Source of the DNA: Cyanophora paradoxa
Taxonomy: Eukaryota; Glaucocystophyceae; Cyanophorales; Cyanophoraceae
Length of the DNA: 64,000 nucleotides
Assembly: GCA_004431415.1 (NCBI GenBank)
Contig: QPMI01000027.1
Span: forward strand, 1-64,000
Direction: 5' to 3'
Part shown: one piece after another, positions 12,524-23,895 of the stretch
How positions within the stretch are numbered: the stretch's first letter is position 1
How the letters are laid out: every line of letters begins with the position of its first letter
Notes under the pieces: generated by a model
What the model was told of the DNA's origin: nothing
The model's input: only the letters and a program-made list of their open reading frames with translations
The model's database searches: none
Position numbers and translations under genes: made by a program

Positions 12524-13254
12524 ATGGCCGCCCGTGTTTGCAAAGCCTTCATCCGGGACATGAAGAACTACCCCGAGGTTAGCCGCGCTCCGCCCTATGT
12601 GGTCCGGCTGTTGACTGATCCTCTGCTCCTCGGCTAGATCATTCCCCTTCTGGTTCCTGTCACTATCGCGTGCTCCTTGTCGGTTTACGTGACTTTCGGT
12701 CCGTCTGCGTACGCGTACGCGTTCGGATTCGCCCTGACCTCGCCCCCCGCGCGCCCAGCCAAGCTGCTCGCGACTGGCTCGAACGACGTCGCCCTCCGCA
12801 AGGAGAAGATGCAGGGCGACATTTTCGTGACGAGCCAGCAGGTGCGCTGCCTGGGCCGCGACTTTTCTTTGGCGCGCAGCCGCTCACGCCATCGCGCGCC
12901 CCCGCGCAAATGCAGTGGGAGCACGTGTCTCCCCTCAAGGCCTTCACGGGCTATAGCGGCCGCTTCCTCGGCTGGATGAGCGCTATCCCCGAGGCGAGCC
13001 GCCCCGGGCGCCCCTTCGATAAGCCGCCCCGCGCCCCGCTGACTCGGGCATTTCGGGCGCGCCCTGCAGGAGTTCCACGCCGAGCCGATGAAGAAGCTCC
13101 GCGCCGAGGTACGCTCGAGACTTTTCCGAGACCGCCCCGCCCCGCTCGCCCAGCTGACGCGGGCATTGCGCAGGCGAAGCTGAAGTTCGACGCCGAGCAC
13201 GCCCGCATCGCCGCCGAGCAGGCCGCCTGGGAGAAGAACCACCCCCAGCAGTAG
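12524..13254 (+). CDS. Small membrane protein, possibly B12D/NDUFA4 (MLRQ)-like, six exons, 131 aa
   Basis: Exons 12524-12577, 12638-12698, 12759-12841, 12916-12993, 13070-13108 and 13174-13254 sum to 396 nt and close in frame at TAG. The N-terminus runs KNYPEIIPLLVPVTIACSLS, one hydrophobic helix preceded by a basic stretch. That order (basic lead, YP/HP-x-x-IPL, single helix, then an N-D-V-x-x-x-K segment) resembles the B12D/MLRQ family of small mitochondrial complex I/IV-associated proteins; the resemblance is by eye and weak. The C-terminal half, with EFHAEPMKKL and a charged AKLKFDAEHARIAAEQ helix, is not explained by that family. The intron at 12994-13069 begins GC, the others GT. It diverges from CRNKL1. 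Confidence 0.7.
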
Positions 13255-13933
13255 ATCTAGACCGCAGGCCCAAGCCAGCGCAGTTTTCCGGGCTCCGAGA
13301 GAGTTCAACATTACGCACATAGTCTTTATCATGGTATTCTTGCCCTTTTTCCTTCTTTGAACTTGGCGAACGGCTGCCCGGCTAGGCAGATGTATTTGTG
13401 CACATGTAAAGTAGGACGGAGGTTTAGGAGCTTCTGCTTGTTCAGATCAGGGTCGGTAGGGTTGTCAGGTCGCATATTCGAATTTGAACCTAATGAATTT
13501 CCTGCCAGCCGCAGGGCCGCGGGCCGCTTTCCGCAGGAGGCTTTGATTCAGTTACAGTGCCGCCGGGCCCCGCTGCAGCTGCCGACCCGAGCTCGCGATC
13601 GAGCTCGAGTTTTGCAGATTGGGATCGAAGGTCCTTGGGCGGGCCACAGCAGGGGCCAGGTCTACCGGGCCCCGGTACCGGTGGGGCTTCACAGTGTTCT
13701 TGAATATTAATGGATGGCATCGATATCCATTTGGCTCTGTGCTCGCGAGAGGGTGCGCGTGGCCCTTCGAAGCAAATGATGTTCGTGCGAACGTGCATGG
13801 GCATCGGGGTGAATTCGAAAGCCGCGATTTTCTTGCAATTTTGGTATTTACAGAGTGCGGTGAGGCGCCCTCAGAGACGCTCGAGATCTAGATGTGTTTG
13901 GGATGCGGGGCCGGGCGAGGCGCCAGCTGCAGG
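13255..13933. other. Intergenic, no gene supported
   Basis: This stretch lies between the 3' ends of a plus-strand and a minus-strand gene and probably holds two 3' UTRs. Short open frames exist, but none shows family similarity or an intron pattern like the neighbours. Confidence 0.55.
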
Positions 13934-14925
13934 TCACGTGGGCGGGGGCGGGCCGCCGTAGGAGCGGCGCGCCTGCGGGGGCCCGAAGCCCGGCCCGACG
14001 CCGTGGCCGGCGCCGCCGTAGCCCCGCAGGTGGCCAGGCTCCAGCGCCGCGCGGTCTGCCTCCGGGATCTGCATGCGCGCCTTGCTTTCAGCGCGCGCCG
14101 CTCTGGGGCGGGCGGGGCGGGCGGGGCGGTGCGGTGCCCGCCTCCATGGTCCACTCGTCCGTTTCCCAGGGCTCCTTGTCCTCGTAGGCCGCCGGCGGGC
14201 GCCGCTCCGCCGCCCCGGCGCCCCTCTCCGCCCCGACGTGCACCAGCTGCGAGTACCTGAGGAACCGAGGTGCGGGCGCGGGCGCGGGGCGTGCACCGAG
14301 GCGGATCTCTCGCCGAAGAGCAATTCGCGAACGATTCCCGCCGTCACGGCCTGCGGCGCTGGCGTCGAGGGGCGGCAGCTGGTGCGGTGCAAGTGCCCGA
14401 GGGACGCACCGGGTCGCGCATGCGCGCTGCCGCCCGCTCTCTGACGGAGGCGAGCTCGTCCTCGTCCTCGTCGCGGTCTTCGATCGCCTGCGCGAGGGTG
14501 GGGCAGACGTACGCGCGGAGGGGGGGACCGCACGGCGCTGGCGGGCGTGGGCGCAGGGACCATTACGAACTCCTCAGCCGCCACGCCGAGCGCGCCCTGT
14601 GCGATGGCAGCATTCTGTTCTCGCCGGACCGCGCCCTGCGATCGAGAGCTGCAGCGCGCGCTCGAAAGCGCTTGCAGCGCTCACCGGCCTCGCCGTCACG
14701 CGGGCTGTCCAGCCGGTATTCGATGGGTGGGACATCGTAATTCGAGCGGGGGGGGGGTATGCTGTAGTAGCCAGGCCGTCGGACCGACTGCTACGTTGTC
14801 AAAAACCTGGCGTCGCGAGTCCTTGTCAGGCCCTCGAGCTTGCTGGCCAGACGCAGCAACCTCCTGTGTTTCTCGCTTCTTGTTCCCGTACTTCTCCGTC
14901 CTGTCTACGGCTACGTCCCGCGCTT
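13934..14925 (-). CDS. Unrecognised multi-exon gene with acidic segment and Gly/Pro-rich tail
   Basis: Coding character is inferred from a chain of open segments joined by introns of the local type. In order the segments are: EKYGNKKRETQ (14.9 kb); DVPPIEYRLDSPRDGEA (about 14.72 kb); AEEFVMVPAPTPASA (14.56 kb); IEDRDEDEDELASVRERAAA (14.49 kb); AGIVRELLFGERSAS (14.34 kb); YSQLVHVGAE and YEDKEPWETDEWTME (14.25-14.15 kb); ARMQIPEADRAALEPGHLRG and a Gly/Pro-rich tail ending in TGA at 13936-13934. I do not recognise the family. The 5' end is unresolved: the first open frame has no clear ATG and runs to within a few bases of the start of the divergent macrodomain gene, so one of the two starts may be wrong. 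Confidence 0.5.
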
Positions 14926-14941
14926 CGCCACAACATCTAGC

Positions 14942-16307
14942 ATGCCGGCCCCGACTGTAGTCCGAGAAGCTACGGTAGCTGAGGTGCGCACGTCACATGA
15001 TCGCTCCCGTCGCACCTGACACCTCCCAGGGGAAGCGAATCAAAGTCGAGCTCGGCGACATCACAAACTCGGACGCGGGTGAGCCAACTCGCTGCCTTCG
15101 CTGCATTGAGCGCACTCACGCGTACGCGCAGAGGCGATTGTAAACGCAGCGAACGAGCGGCTCGCGCATGGCGGCGGCGTCGGTGCATCCCTTGGCGTCT
15201 ATCGAGCGCGGCGCTAATGTGACATCCGCCCGCAGCCGGAGCGATCTCTCGCAAGGGCGGGCCGATGGTGCGCTCCGCCCTCGCGAGCGCCGCTCGCTCT
15301 CGGCGCGCCGGCCGACGCCGGGGCGCCGGTGCAGGTCCAGAAGGAGAGCACTGACTACGTGAACGAGCACGGCCTCGTGAGGACGGGGACCGTGGCCGAC
15401 ACGGGGCCAGGGAAGCTGAAGTGCAAGCGTCTGGTACGCGATCCCCGCCGAGCCGCACCAGCGCGCTTCGGGCCGTCGCTGAGGCTGCGAGGCAGATCCA
15501 CGCGGTGGGCCCGATCTGGGAGTCTGGGCGCAGCGACGAGCCGGAGCTGCTCCGCTCGGCCGTGCAGTGCGCTCGCTGCCGCATCCGATCCGGCCGCCCC
15601 CTGACGCCGCCCGCAGCAACAGCCTGCTGCGGGCCTCGCAGCTCAAGCTCAAATCCATATCCCTCCCCGCCATCTCCAGCGGCATCTTCGGGTCCACCCC
15701 CGCCCCCCCAACCCCTCCCCCCCCCCGTTCCGCCCGCGCCCCCTCCTTACGAGCCCGCCCCACCAGCTTCCCGAAGCCTCTCTGCGCCAAGATCATGTTC
15801 CAGGTGGCGCAGGATTACTTCGCCGAGGCCCGCGAGGACTCCCTCGAGGTACCCGCCCCCTTCCGCCGTCCCCGTACCCCTCCATGCGTGGAACCCTCCC
15901 CCCGCAGGAGGTCCGCTTCACGAACTTCGACGATGAAACGGTACCCCGGCATGTGGAGGGGTACGGCGGCGCCTCGCCTGACTTCCTCCGCCCCGCAGGT
16001 CGACATCTTCAAGGCCGAGTTCGACCGGGTACCCCTCCGCCCCCGCCCCCGCCCCCGCCCCCGCCCCCGCCCCCGCCCCCGCCCAGACTTGTACGGGGGC
16101 AGTGCTTCGGGAACCGGAAGGCGGCGGCGGAAGCGACGGCGGAGGCGCGGAAGGCGGCGGCCGAGTTCGAGGAGGAGGAGCTGGAGCGCAGCAAGGCATC
16201 CTGCTTGCCCTCCTGATCCCTCCTTTCCCGGGGGTCACGCGCCCACGCAGGAGAAGCGGCCCCGCAGCGAGGCGAACGAAGAGGACCCGGGGGAGGAGAA
16301 GAAGTGA
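14942..16307 (+). CDS. Macrodomain (ADP-ribose-binding) protein with charged C-terminal tail, 12 exons, 237 aa
   Basis: Macrodomains bind or hydrolyse ADP-ribose derivatives. The domain is complete across exons: KVELGDITNSDAEAIVNAAN, then ERLAHGGGVAGAISRKGGP (the N-A-A-N and glycine-rich ligand-loop signatures), the IHAVGPIW strand, and SISLPAISSGIFGFPK (the second ligand loop). Exons sum to 714 nt and close in frame: 14942-14983, 15030-15078, 15132-15182, 15236-15267, 15335-15433, 15496-15566, 15617-15691, 15767-15848, 15908-15940, 15999-16028, 16103-16195, 16251-16307. The last two exons encode a Glu/Lys/Arg-rich tail (EEEELERSKEKRPRSE), possibly a nuclear signal. The intron 16196-16250 begins GC; the intron 16029-16102 carries a CCCCCG repeat tract. 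Whether it hydrolyses or only binds ADP-ribose cannot be told. Confidence 0.9.
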
Positions 16308-17002
16308 AGGGCTCACATGTGTGTACACGACAGGGCGTCGGGAGATCCATCGCCACGCCACGCTGGCGCCAGTGAGATGCAGGCTCCACGTAATGTGTGA
16401 GATTAGCCAAGAATTTCGATAATGCAGATCGTCGGACGAATCTTTGTTTGTTTCGAGAGTCACCGCCAGCGCCGGGCCGTGACCATGATCAACTAACACG
16501 CTGATGCCGTCATTGGACGCTGTGGGCATGTGCGCGCATGCGCAGCGCGCGCTCGTCAGCCGAGCGGACTCCATGATTGAGGGCAAACGCCTGCGGCAGT
16601 GCCATCATGCCAAACGCCTGTATTATGAAGGCCCTGAGGGCCGCCGGGCCTCCAGGCTTCGAATTCAAACTTGAAATCATGATCAAGTTACCAAGTTAGC
16701 TGGGCTGTGAAAGCAAATTAAAGTGAGCTTCAAGGCTTTCGCGAAGACTCGGCTCGGCGAGTTCTGAGGGCTCAGTGGCTCGCAATTGCAGTCGCTTGCA
16801 ATTGTTGATGATCCCTACAGCTATCTAGGCTAGGAGGGTCTGGTGGTAGAAAAACAAATTTCTCGGATAGGTCCGGTCAGGCAGGGAGGGTGTTGCCCCC
16901 CTCCCCACGCGCAGGTGTTTCCAGCGGCTCGGCCGGACCATATAAGAGGGACTGGTGGTAGACCTGCGCTGCCGATTTCGAGCGGCGGCAACGGGTATGT
17001 TT
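16308..17002. other. Intergenic between two convergent genes
   Basis: The macrodomain gene (+) and the Mpv17-like gene (-) end here. The sequence is of lower GC content and has no coding signal. It contains a G-rich/C-rich hairpin at 16884-16904, described separately. Confidence 0.55.
16884..16904. repeat. GGGAGGG/CCCTCCC hairpin followed by a conserved flank
   Basis: The stem GGGAGGG pairs with CCCTCCC across a short TGTTGCC loop. The downstream bases (TTTCCAGCGGCTCGG then ATATA) recur at 59.87 kb beside a similar hairpin, so this is part of a dispersed repeat and not a chance palindrome. Confidence 0.6.
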
Positions 17003-18217
17003 CTACTGCGTCTTCTTGCTGCGCTTTTTCGCGCCCGCCGCCGCCTCGCCCTTGCTGCCAGACGACGCCAGGCTCGAGAGCAACACATTGAAAAGAACCT
17101 GGGGTGGCACGGGATTCACGGGGGGGGGGGGGGGCGCGGGGCGGGATACAAAGGGGGTACGGGGTTTCGAACCTGGACAGCGTTGAGGAAAAGGGCCCGT
17201 GCCGCAAACTGGTCGTGGGGCGGTACCCGGGGAGTCGGGGGGAGGAGGCGGTGGGGGGGCGCGGGGCCGGGGGCGGGGCGCACGGGGATGTAGCGGAAGG
17301 AGACGAGGTGGGCGACGGGCCAGATGGTCCAGTTCATGAGCATCGCGCCCCCAAGGTTGCTCCGCACCTGCGCCGAGCGGCGTGCCGGCACGCCTCAAGA
17401 CGGGCGAGCGGGGGGTGCGACGTTGGGGGGCCGCACCGCCTTCAGGGAGTTGCCGGGGGAGAGCTTCGCGAATTCCATAAAGATGAAACTTCGATGCGGA
17501 CGGTGAGGGGAGAACATCAGTTCGGAAGGGGAGGGGTACTCTCACAAGAGGGACGTGAAGACAGGCGCGAAAACGATCTGGTCGCTGCGAGGCGGGACCA
17601 TGAGCGGGGTGCGTGGTCCGGACGGCAAGGGGTACGCTCACAAAGCCGTCTTCACGATGATGGCCTCGGGCGAGGAGGGCGCGTGCGGGTACAGGACCGT
17701 CTCAATGAAGCCGTACCTGCGCGGCACCTCAGTCGAGGAGCGGGAAGCAGAGTCCGTGGAGGGCCGCCGACCAGTAGTGGCAAATCGGACCATGGAGCAG
17801 AGCGCCGAAGAGGACGAAGCGGATCGTCTCGAGCGGGGAGAAGCTGGAGAGCTTGGGGAGCTGCGAGATCAGATTGCCCAGCAGGCAGCCGACGGCGCTC
17901 GTCGCGATCTTGGTCTCGAGAGGCTGCGCGCGGGCGGCAACCAGCGGTCGGCGTCAGCGGTCCCCACTCGGCGTCGCCGTCGCTGGGAGTGAACCAGCGC
18001 GCGCGCGCGCGCAGAGCTTAGCTAGCGCGTAGCTCCCACGCACGAAGTCATTGATGGATTTGATGTACTTCGCGTAATACTCCGCGAAGGCCGGCGGCAG
18101 CGAACCCGCGATGTTCAAGGTTTCCGAGCCGGCAAGGGCCGGGAGGGCCACGAACTCGAACGCCAGTACTGCGAGTACTTCCACCGTTAGGATGGAAAGC
18201 GTCTTCGAGAGCCCCAT
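17003..18217 (-). CDS. Mpv17/PMP22-family membrane protein, multi-exon
   Basis: Small four-helix proteins of the inner mitochondrial or peroxisomal membrane. Exon 1 from ATG 18217 has a hydrophobic helix (ILTVEVLAVLAFEFVALPAL) and a YYAKYIKSINDF segment. Exon 2 reads PLETKIATSAVGCLLGNLIS, then TIRFVLFGALLHGPICHYW, matching the family's F-G-x-x-x-x-G-P-x-x-H-x-W motif. Later exons give a DQIVFAPVF-like segment (about 17.56 kb), NLGGAMLMNWTIWPVAHLVS (about 17.33 kb, the signature W-x-x-W-P) and FRYIPV, and the last exon encodes VLFNVLLSSLASSGSK with a basic tail KKRSKKTQ, ending in TAG at 17005-17003. A family-typical final tryptophan after the last helix is not seen, and the basic tail is unusual. 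Confidence 0.85.
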
Positions 18218-18837
18218 GGATTGCGCTGAACAGGGTGTTCTGCTGCGTTGCTATTCTGCTCAGCCACAGGCTATAGCTAGCGGCCGGTTCTTCGCCACAG
18301 CGAGATCGGCGGCGGTTCAGAGAGCAAACTTCGACGAGACGACGTACCCCCCGACCCACAAAGCCGCCGAAGCGGGCGTTCTATGGTTCGTTCGCCGACT
18401 TATTCAACCAGGCCTGCTTGTACTAGCATTAAAGCTAAACTACTCCTTCCCCAGGACGAGGGGCCTTCACGGCGTCAGCAACGCTCGCTCAGAACTGCCG
18501 GGTGCGCGTGTGTGGGCTATAGAAAGCTATTTCGGTGCCTATAGAATGCTATTTCGAACTCGCTAGTGCCGTCCACCGCCGAAGGCTCAAGAATCCCCCG
18601 AACCCCGAGGCCCCCTTTCGCAGCTGCGGCCGGTCTTTTCTAACGCCTGCACAGCAAATCGACAGCTATTCCGGAGACCCTCAAGAGCGTGACTAATATC
18701 CCCAAGGACGAGGACGACGATAGGTGCGTGCCTGGGCGACCGTTTCGAGCCGGTCAGGGCGATCCGCCTGTGGTTTCACGCGGATCATCCCAGCTCGCTC
18801 AGCGCTCTGAGCCGCGCCTGACTGCGCCCGCAGCAAG
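18218..18837. other. Divergent 5' region between Mpv17-like and coiled-coil genes
   Basis: The genes read outward from this stretch, so promoters for both are expected. No clear core promoter motif or other gene is visible. Confidence 0.5.
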
Positions 18838-20277
18838 ATGCCGCTGTCAGAGCGTCGCTCCCCGCGCACCGGCACCAAGGCCCCCTCCTCGGCCAACCGG
18901 ACCCGCCGCGTGCGTAGCTGGCTCTTTTAGCCCGCACCGCTCTTGTGCTGAGAGCCTGGCGGCGGGGCGCAGCCGCAGTCGCCGCCGACAGCGGAGCGGA
19001 AGCCGATCGTGGGGAGCAGCGGGCAGCGGAAGGCGGTGACGAGCCCGACGGCGCCGCGGGAGGAGGCGGGCGGGCCGCTCTCGCCGATCGTGCCGCCGCA
19101 GCAGTCCTCCGCCGCCTTCAACGAGAACGTCGCGCTCAACCTCGTCGCCTCCCAGGCGGGCCCTCGCGCCACCCCCCACGAGAGCGCGCGCCCCCCTCAC
19201 CCCTCTCTCCGCTTCGCCGCGCGCAGATGCAGGGGCTCGCGGTGTCGCCCGTGAAGCAGAAGCAGGCGCGCTCGGAGCTCGCCTCGCCGGCGGTCGTCGA
19301 GGCCGCCGCCGCCCTCGTCGGCTCCGAGCAGGAGAACAAGGCCCTCGAGGACATCGGTGGGCGGCGGTCTCTCGCCTCTCGCGGCGGCTCGGGCGGCTCT
19401 GAGCGCGCCGCCCGCCCGCGCAGTCTCGGCGGACAAGTACCGCGAGGTCCTCGAGCTCCTCCGCGAGCAGCAGGTGCGGAGATGGAGGACCCCGGCTCGC
19501 ATCCGGCCGGCGCGCCCCGCTGAGGCGCCCCCGCAGTCCCGCATGGAGGAGCTCCTGAGGGAGCGCAAGAACGTGCAGGAGAAGCTCCAGCAGGCGAGCC
19601 GGGGAGCCGCGCCGCGCGGGCCGGGTCGGGTCAGCTCTGAGCTGGTGCGGGGCCAGGTGGTGGAGCAGGCGGCGATGGTGCGGCAGATGAGCGACACGCG
19701 CGTCGAGCTCATCAAGCGCCAGTTCGAGCAGCAGGCGCGCCCTCCCTGCCGGCCCCCTCGGCCCAGGCCGCCTCTCACCGGGCGGCCGGCAGATCGAGAG
19801 CAAGAACGCGCACATCGAGGAGCTGCGCCAGCGCATGATGAACTTCAAGGTGCGGGGGCGCACCCCGGCCCCTTGGCCGCCCCGCGCCCCCTCAGCGCCC
19901 CCGCCCCGCAGGATGCCCAGCAGGCCCCCGGCGCCTGCTGCGGCGTCCTCGGCTTCAGCGCCATCTCCTGGTACCCCCATCCTCGCCGTGCACCCCGGCG
20001 GGTCCCTGACGGGGGCGCGCACCCCCCGCGGCAGCCTGAAGTTCCTGTTCCGGCCGCTGGACGAGGGGGCGGGCCCGAGCGGGGTGTCGCAGGACTCGGT
20101 GGGGAGCGGGAGCAGCGGCGGGGACGGGGCGTCGCCGTCGGAGCGGGAGCTGCGGGCGGCGGCGATGGAGCAGCACCACTCGAGCCCGGGGTGGCCCTCC
20201 CCCGCCCACCACGCCCCCCTCTCGGCCTCGGCCGTCCACTCCGCCATCCTCGCAGCCGCCGATCGCGACCGCCCCTA
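18838..20277 (+). CDS. Coiled-coil protein with Ser/Pro-rich ends, multi-exon
   Basis: From ATG 18838 (MPLSERRSPRTGTKAPSS) a basic, Ser/Pro-rich head leads through ERKPIVGSSGQRKAVTSPTA and FNENVALNLVASQ. A long coiled coil follows, spread over exons: MQGLAVSPVKQKQARSELAS, ALVGSEQENKALEDI, VSADKYREVLELLREQQ, SRMEELLRERKNVQEKLQQ, MVRQMSDTRVELIKRQFEQQ and IESKNAHIEELRQRMMNFK. The tail is Pro/Ser/Gly-rich and contains TPRGSLKFLFRPLDEG, ending DRDRP and TAG at 20277. Reaching that tail frame requires a GC-AG intron after the MMNFK exon (GC donor near 19853). The coil could mediate centrosomal, ciliary or cytoskeletal assembly, but no named family was recognised. Confidence 0.72.
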
Positions 20278-21315
20278 GACCGCACCACGCCAGGCGAGCC
20301 CCACGTAGCCTTAGCGCAGCGCAGAGGGGGCCCGAGAGGCCCCACCGCCCCCGCGACTTCCCCGCGCGGCGCCCCCGCAACCCCTGTAGCTAGCCTGAGG
20401 CCGCCCGCCGGCTTGCTCCAGCCTCCACCGCGCTTCTGCCCGTTTCAGAGGGCGAGCGCCCTGTAGTCTCCTTGCCAGTGCCGGTACCCGGTGTATGAAT
20501 ATTGCTATCTGACGTTATCTGACGTTGGTATTTGAGTTCGAATCCGCCCAACCGGCATCATGCCATGACGGCATCTCGAGAGAGAGCCGCTGACTCGAGT
20601 GAGCTTCCTGGACATCTGATCATGAGTCTCAAGAATACAGATCGATGCGGAGCGCGTTCGGGATGTGCAAGGGCGGGACGCAATGGAAACTCGCGATTCT
20701 CCGGTTCTCGGGAAAACACTACGTCGGACAAAGCTATCCTAGCTACGCATAAAACCTATATCGATATCAACATTATGGCTAGCGTTACGCAGTAGACGAC
20801 TCCGCGACTCAGCGGGCAATTGCCGGTACCGGATACGGAGTCCGGACCAGAAAATATTCAAGATTAAAGACGCCCTGAAGGCGCCTAATGCAAGCACGAA
20901 CAAACTGGAGACTAAATGTTGCAATCTTCTCGGTAAAGGCACACGAATGACTGAATACCTTGAAACTAATCGGAAGTCTACGCTGAAAAAAGTAAGGCAA
21001 AGCATTAGACACTCGGAGTCTCGAATCTGCACGTCGCGAAACGTGAGCGTGCCAGACACAAAACCACTGACTGAACAGGAGTCTGAACTGAACTGTGAAC
21101 GGCAGAGACAAAAATGTGGCGGCCTTCACGGTGCAGCCGTTCGGGGCGGGAGTGCTCGATCTCGCTCCGCCGGCTGGGCCGCGGAGGCCTGGATCTGATC
21201 TACGGCGCACGCGGCGCGCGCAAGGAGAATGTACACCTGAAAAAACGGGTCGATGACGAATCGAACATGCACGCTGGAGGCTTCGATTGAGGGGGCCTCG
21301 GAGCGGGTGGAGGGC
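20278..21315. other. Intergenic, convergent 3' flanks, no gene supported
   Basis: About 1 kb of lower-GC sequence. A direct repeat TATCTGACGT(TATCTGACGT) lies at 20507-20526. The short frames present show no family resemblance. Confidence 0.55.
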
Positions 21316-22753
21316 TCAGAGGGACAGGAGGAGGGCGGCGGCTGCGACGGCGCCGTCGTCGCGGGCGGCGGCGGCGGCGCAGGAGTCGGGGGATCCCGCG
21401 GATGCGGAGGAGGAGGCGGGGGAGTCGGGCGAGCTCCCCTCCGCCGGCTCCGCCCCCGAGTCCTCCTCCGAGAGCCCCGCCCCCGCCTGCCGGTGCGGCC
21501 GCCGCGCCGCCGGCGGCGAGAGCGCCGTCCGCCGCTTCCCGCGCGTGGAGAGGGGCAGGACGGGCGAGGAGGGCGGCGCGGAGGCGTGCGGGCGGGCGCC
21601 GAGGCTGAGCTGCGAGGCGGCGCGGGCGAGCCCGTGGTCGTCCCGCGAGGAGGGGACCTCGGCGCCCGCGCGGCGCGGGCCCCGGTGCAGCTGCCGCCGG
21701 CCCCGCGCCGCCCCCGCCGCTGCTGCCCCCGGCTCCGACGCCGCGCGCGAGAGGAGGGGCGGGAGCGGCGACATCGGCGGGCCGCTCAGGCCCGACAGGA
21801 GCGGCGAGGACTGCGGGCGGCGATCGGCCGACGGACGGGTGCACGCGACGAGGGGAGCGGGGGGTTGGCGGACCTCGGGCGTGCGCTGGATGGGCGTACC
21901 GCGTCCCGAGAGCGGCGTGCCGGCGCCGGACGAGGCGGGGGTACAGCAGCCGGAGGGCATCCCGCAGTGAGAGGGGGTGGAGGCGGCGCGGGAGAGGGCG
22001 GTGCGGGGGAAGGGCGCGAGGTGGAGCATGGAGAGGCGCTCGAGGGTCGCCTGCTCCAGCGGCATCCGCTGGCGGGAGAAAAGGAGGCCGACCGCGATCA
22101 CGTGCGCCGACTCGAAGGCCTCCCCGGCGCGGACGCCGCGCACCGAGACGGGGAACGCCAGCGCTGCCATCGAATTCGAATTTTTAGATTCGAAATCGCA
22201 TTCGGCGGCGGGCTGGCTCGAGGGCACCCGTCATGAAGCCGGCGTCGGTCGCGGCGGCGCTGCGGAGGAGCGCGTCGGGCGGCGAGCGGCCGATGTCCTG
22301 CGTCCACCGCACGCGCCTGCGAGTTGGGCTGCCTCAGGCGCGACGCGGAAATGAGGCGGCGGGGCGCGCTGACCGGGTCGAGAAGGCGCCGCCGACGAGG
22401 CTCTGGCCGGCGGCGATCTTGATGCCGTCGGCGGCGGCCGCCATGGCCTCGATCACGGCGACCGAGGCGTCGTCGTGCGCGATCCCCCGCTGGAAGAGGA
22501 GCCCGTCCCCGGACTCCGAGCACGGCATCCAAATCTCACCTGGGGTCAGCGAGCCGCCTGGGGTCAGCGAGGCTAGCGCGCAGGCGCTGGCGCCAGCGAA
22601 TTGAAGGCGGAGCGAACCGTAGCTCCACCCTGGCACCGACCCCAGGATCCCATCGAGCAGGGACGTGACGCGATCATGCACGAAGTCGGCCGGGAGTGCG
22701 ATGAAAATAGGCGAGCTGGGCAGCACGAGCTGCGGCGATGAGAGGGGCGCCAT
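21316..22753 (-). CDS. GAF-domain-like protein with long disordered Ser/Pro/Ala tail
   Basis: From ATG 22753: LVLPSSPIFIALPADFVHDR and LLDGILGSVPGWSYG; then, after an intron, EIWMPCSESGDGLLFQRGI, DDASVAVIEAMAA and GQSLVGGAFSTRS; then RVRWTQDIGRSPPDALLRSA with AATDAGFMT, and after another intron AALAFPVSVRGV with HVIAVGLLFSRQRMPL. The order W-x-x-G-E-x-W, G-x-x-L-x-G-x-x-F, D-I-x-x-S-P, A-G-F, A-F-P-V, V-I-A-V-G-L-L-F is what small-ligand-binding GAF domains show; this is inference by eye. The last exon (about 22.17-21.32 kb) encodes roughly 280 residues of Ser/Pro/Ala-rich low-complexity sequence with repeated SRAAS and TP sites, ending in TGA. Translation could begin further upstream (frame open to 22933). 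Confidence 0.62.
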
Positions 22754-23895
22754 GCTGTCGAGCTCGAGCAAGCGCTGTCGAAACAAACTGCAGCTGCTGG
22801 GGAGTTGGCTGCGCCGGCAGCTGCTGCAAGCGCTTGTGGGATTGCTGCTTTGTCTAGCCTCTGCTGTCGACGTCTGGCCTAAGCGCGAGCGTTGCCAGGC
22901 TGCTGCAGGTTGCGCGCGCGAGAACCAAATCAAAAATCAGACGTTGTTCTGGACTGATCAGACGAGGTGCGCATGCGCACGCACGCGTTGAGGGGAAAGA
23001 CCAGATCACCACAGCTGCAGCTGCAAGTTCCTGCAACTGCAAGCTGCTGCCGATCGAGCGATGACGCAACAGGGAAAAGACCAGATCAGAAAGTGGTTCG
23101 TTTGCGCTGCACAGCTTCAGGGCGAGCTCGAGGAAGCTTGCAGAGTTGACGTACGTTCTAGATCTCACGTGCACTGCGGCTGTAGATCTAGACGCTGACG
23201 CGTACATGAAGAGATTCTCGCTGGTCTCCAATGCAATTCAGAGGATGGAAAGGAGAACTGGTTTTGGTGCCTCAATCGCGCGCTCCTGTCAAATTAAATG
23301 TGGTGCGCGCGCGCGCCGCGGCGCGCGTGACGCCGACGAGCGTAATTGGTGACAGGACCCCAAGTCGAGGAGGAAGTTACGAAGGCTCCGGATGGATGCG
23401 GCGAGCGGCTGCAGCGCGGCGCGGTACCCGCCCGACCAGGTCTGCGCTGCTGCAGACGGGCCGGCGCTGCGCGGCTCGATGCTTATGCTCATCGCAATCG
23501 TTGGTTGGCGCCGAGAGCGCCGGGAGCCGGAGCGCCGGGAGCGGGCTTGCGGGGGTACAGGCACCAGGAGCTGCTGCCTGTGCCAGCTGGAACACCATTA
23601 GGGGTGCCATTCAAGGGCTGAGGGGCGTCGGAGCTACCGGATTGCACTTTGACCAAGTACGATCGTTGGAGAGCGCTTGCGGGTCAGCAGGTCGTCAGCG
23701 CGTACCGGGAAGCGCCTGCCGCGCCTAGCACAGGCCCGCAGGCGCGTTTCCCTTGAATTGGAGTTCAGCTACGGGCTCACTGTGGCGTGCACCTGCAGCG
23801 CAGGCCGCAGGCGGCGGCGGGAGGAGCGCCAGTCTGTAGAAAGCAGCCATCTAGGCGCTGCCTCATGCGGCTAACGACGGAATCTTAGCTCAGAA
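22754..23895. other. Divergent 5' region, CTGCAGCTGC-rich, no gene supported
   Basis: Over 1 kb between the starts of the GAF-like gene (-) and the nephrocystin-3-like gene (+). It is rich in CAGCTG/CTGCAG motifs (22785-22830, 23010-23050). Open frames here lack introns of the local type and any family similarity. Confidence 0.55.

Noticed and set aside
19357-20466. Alternative downstream frame for the coiled-coil gene tail
   Set aside because: Continuing in phase 0 after MMNFK gives Pro/Arg/Gly-rich sequence without structure, whereas a GC donor gives a Ser/Pro-rich tail with a normal stop at 20277. The second was preferred, though not proven.
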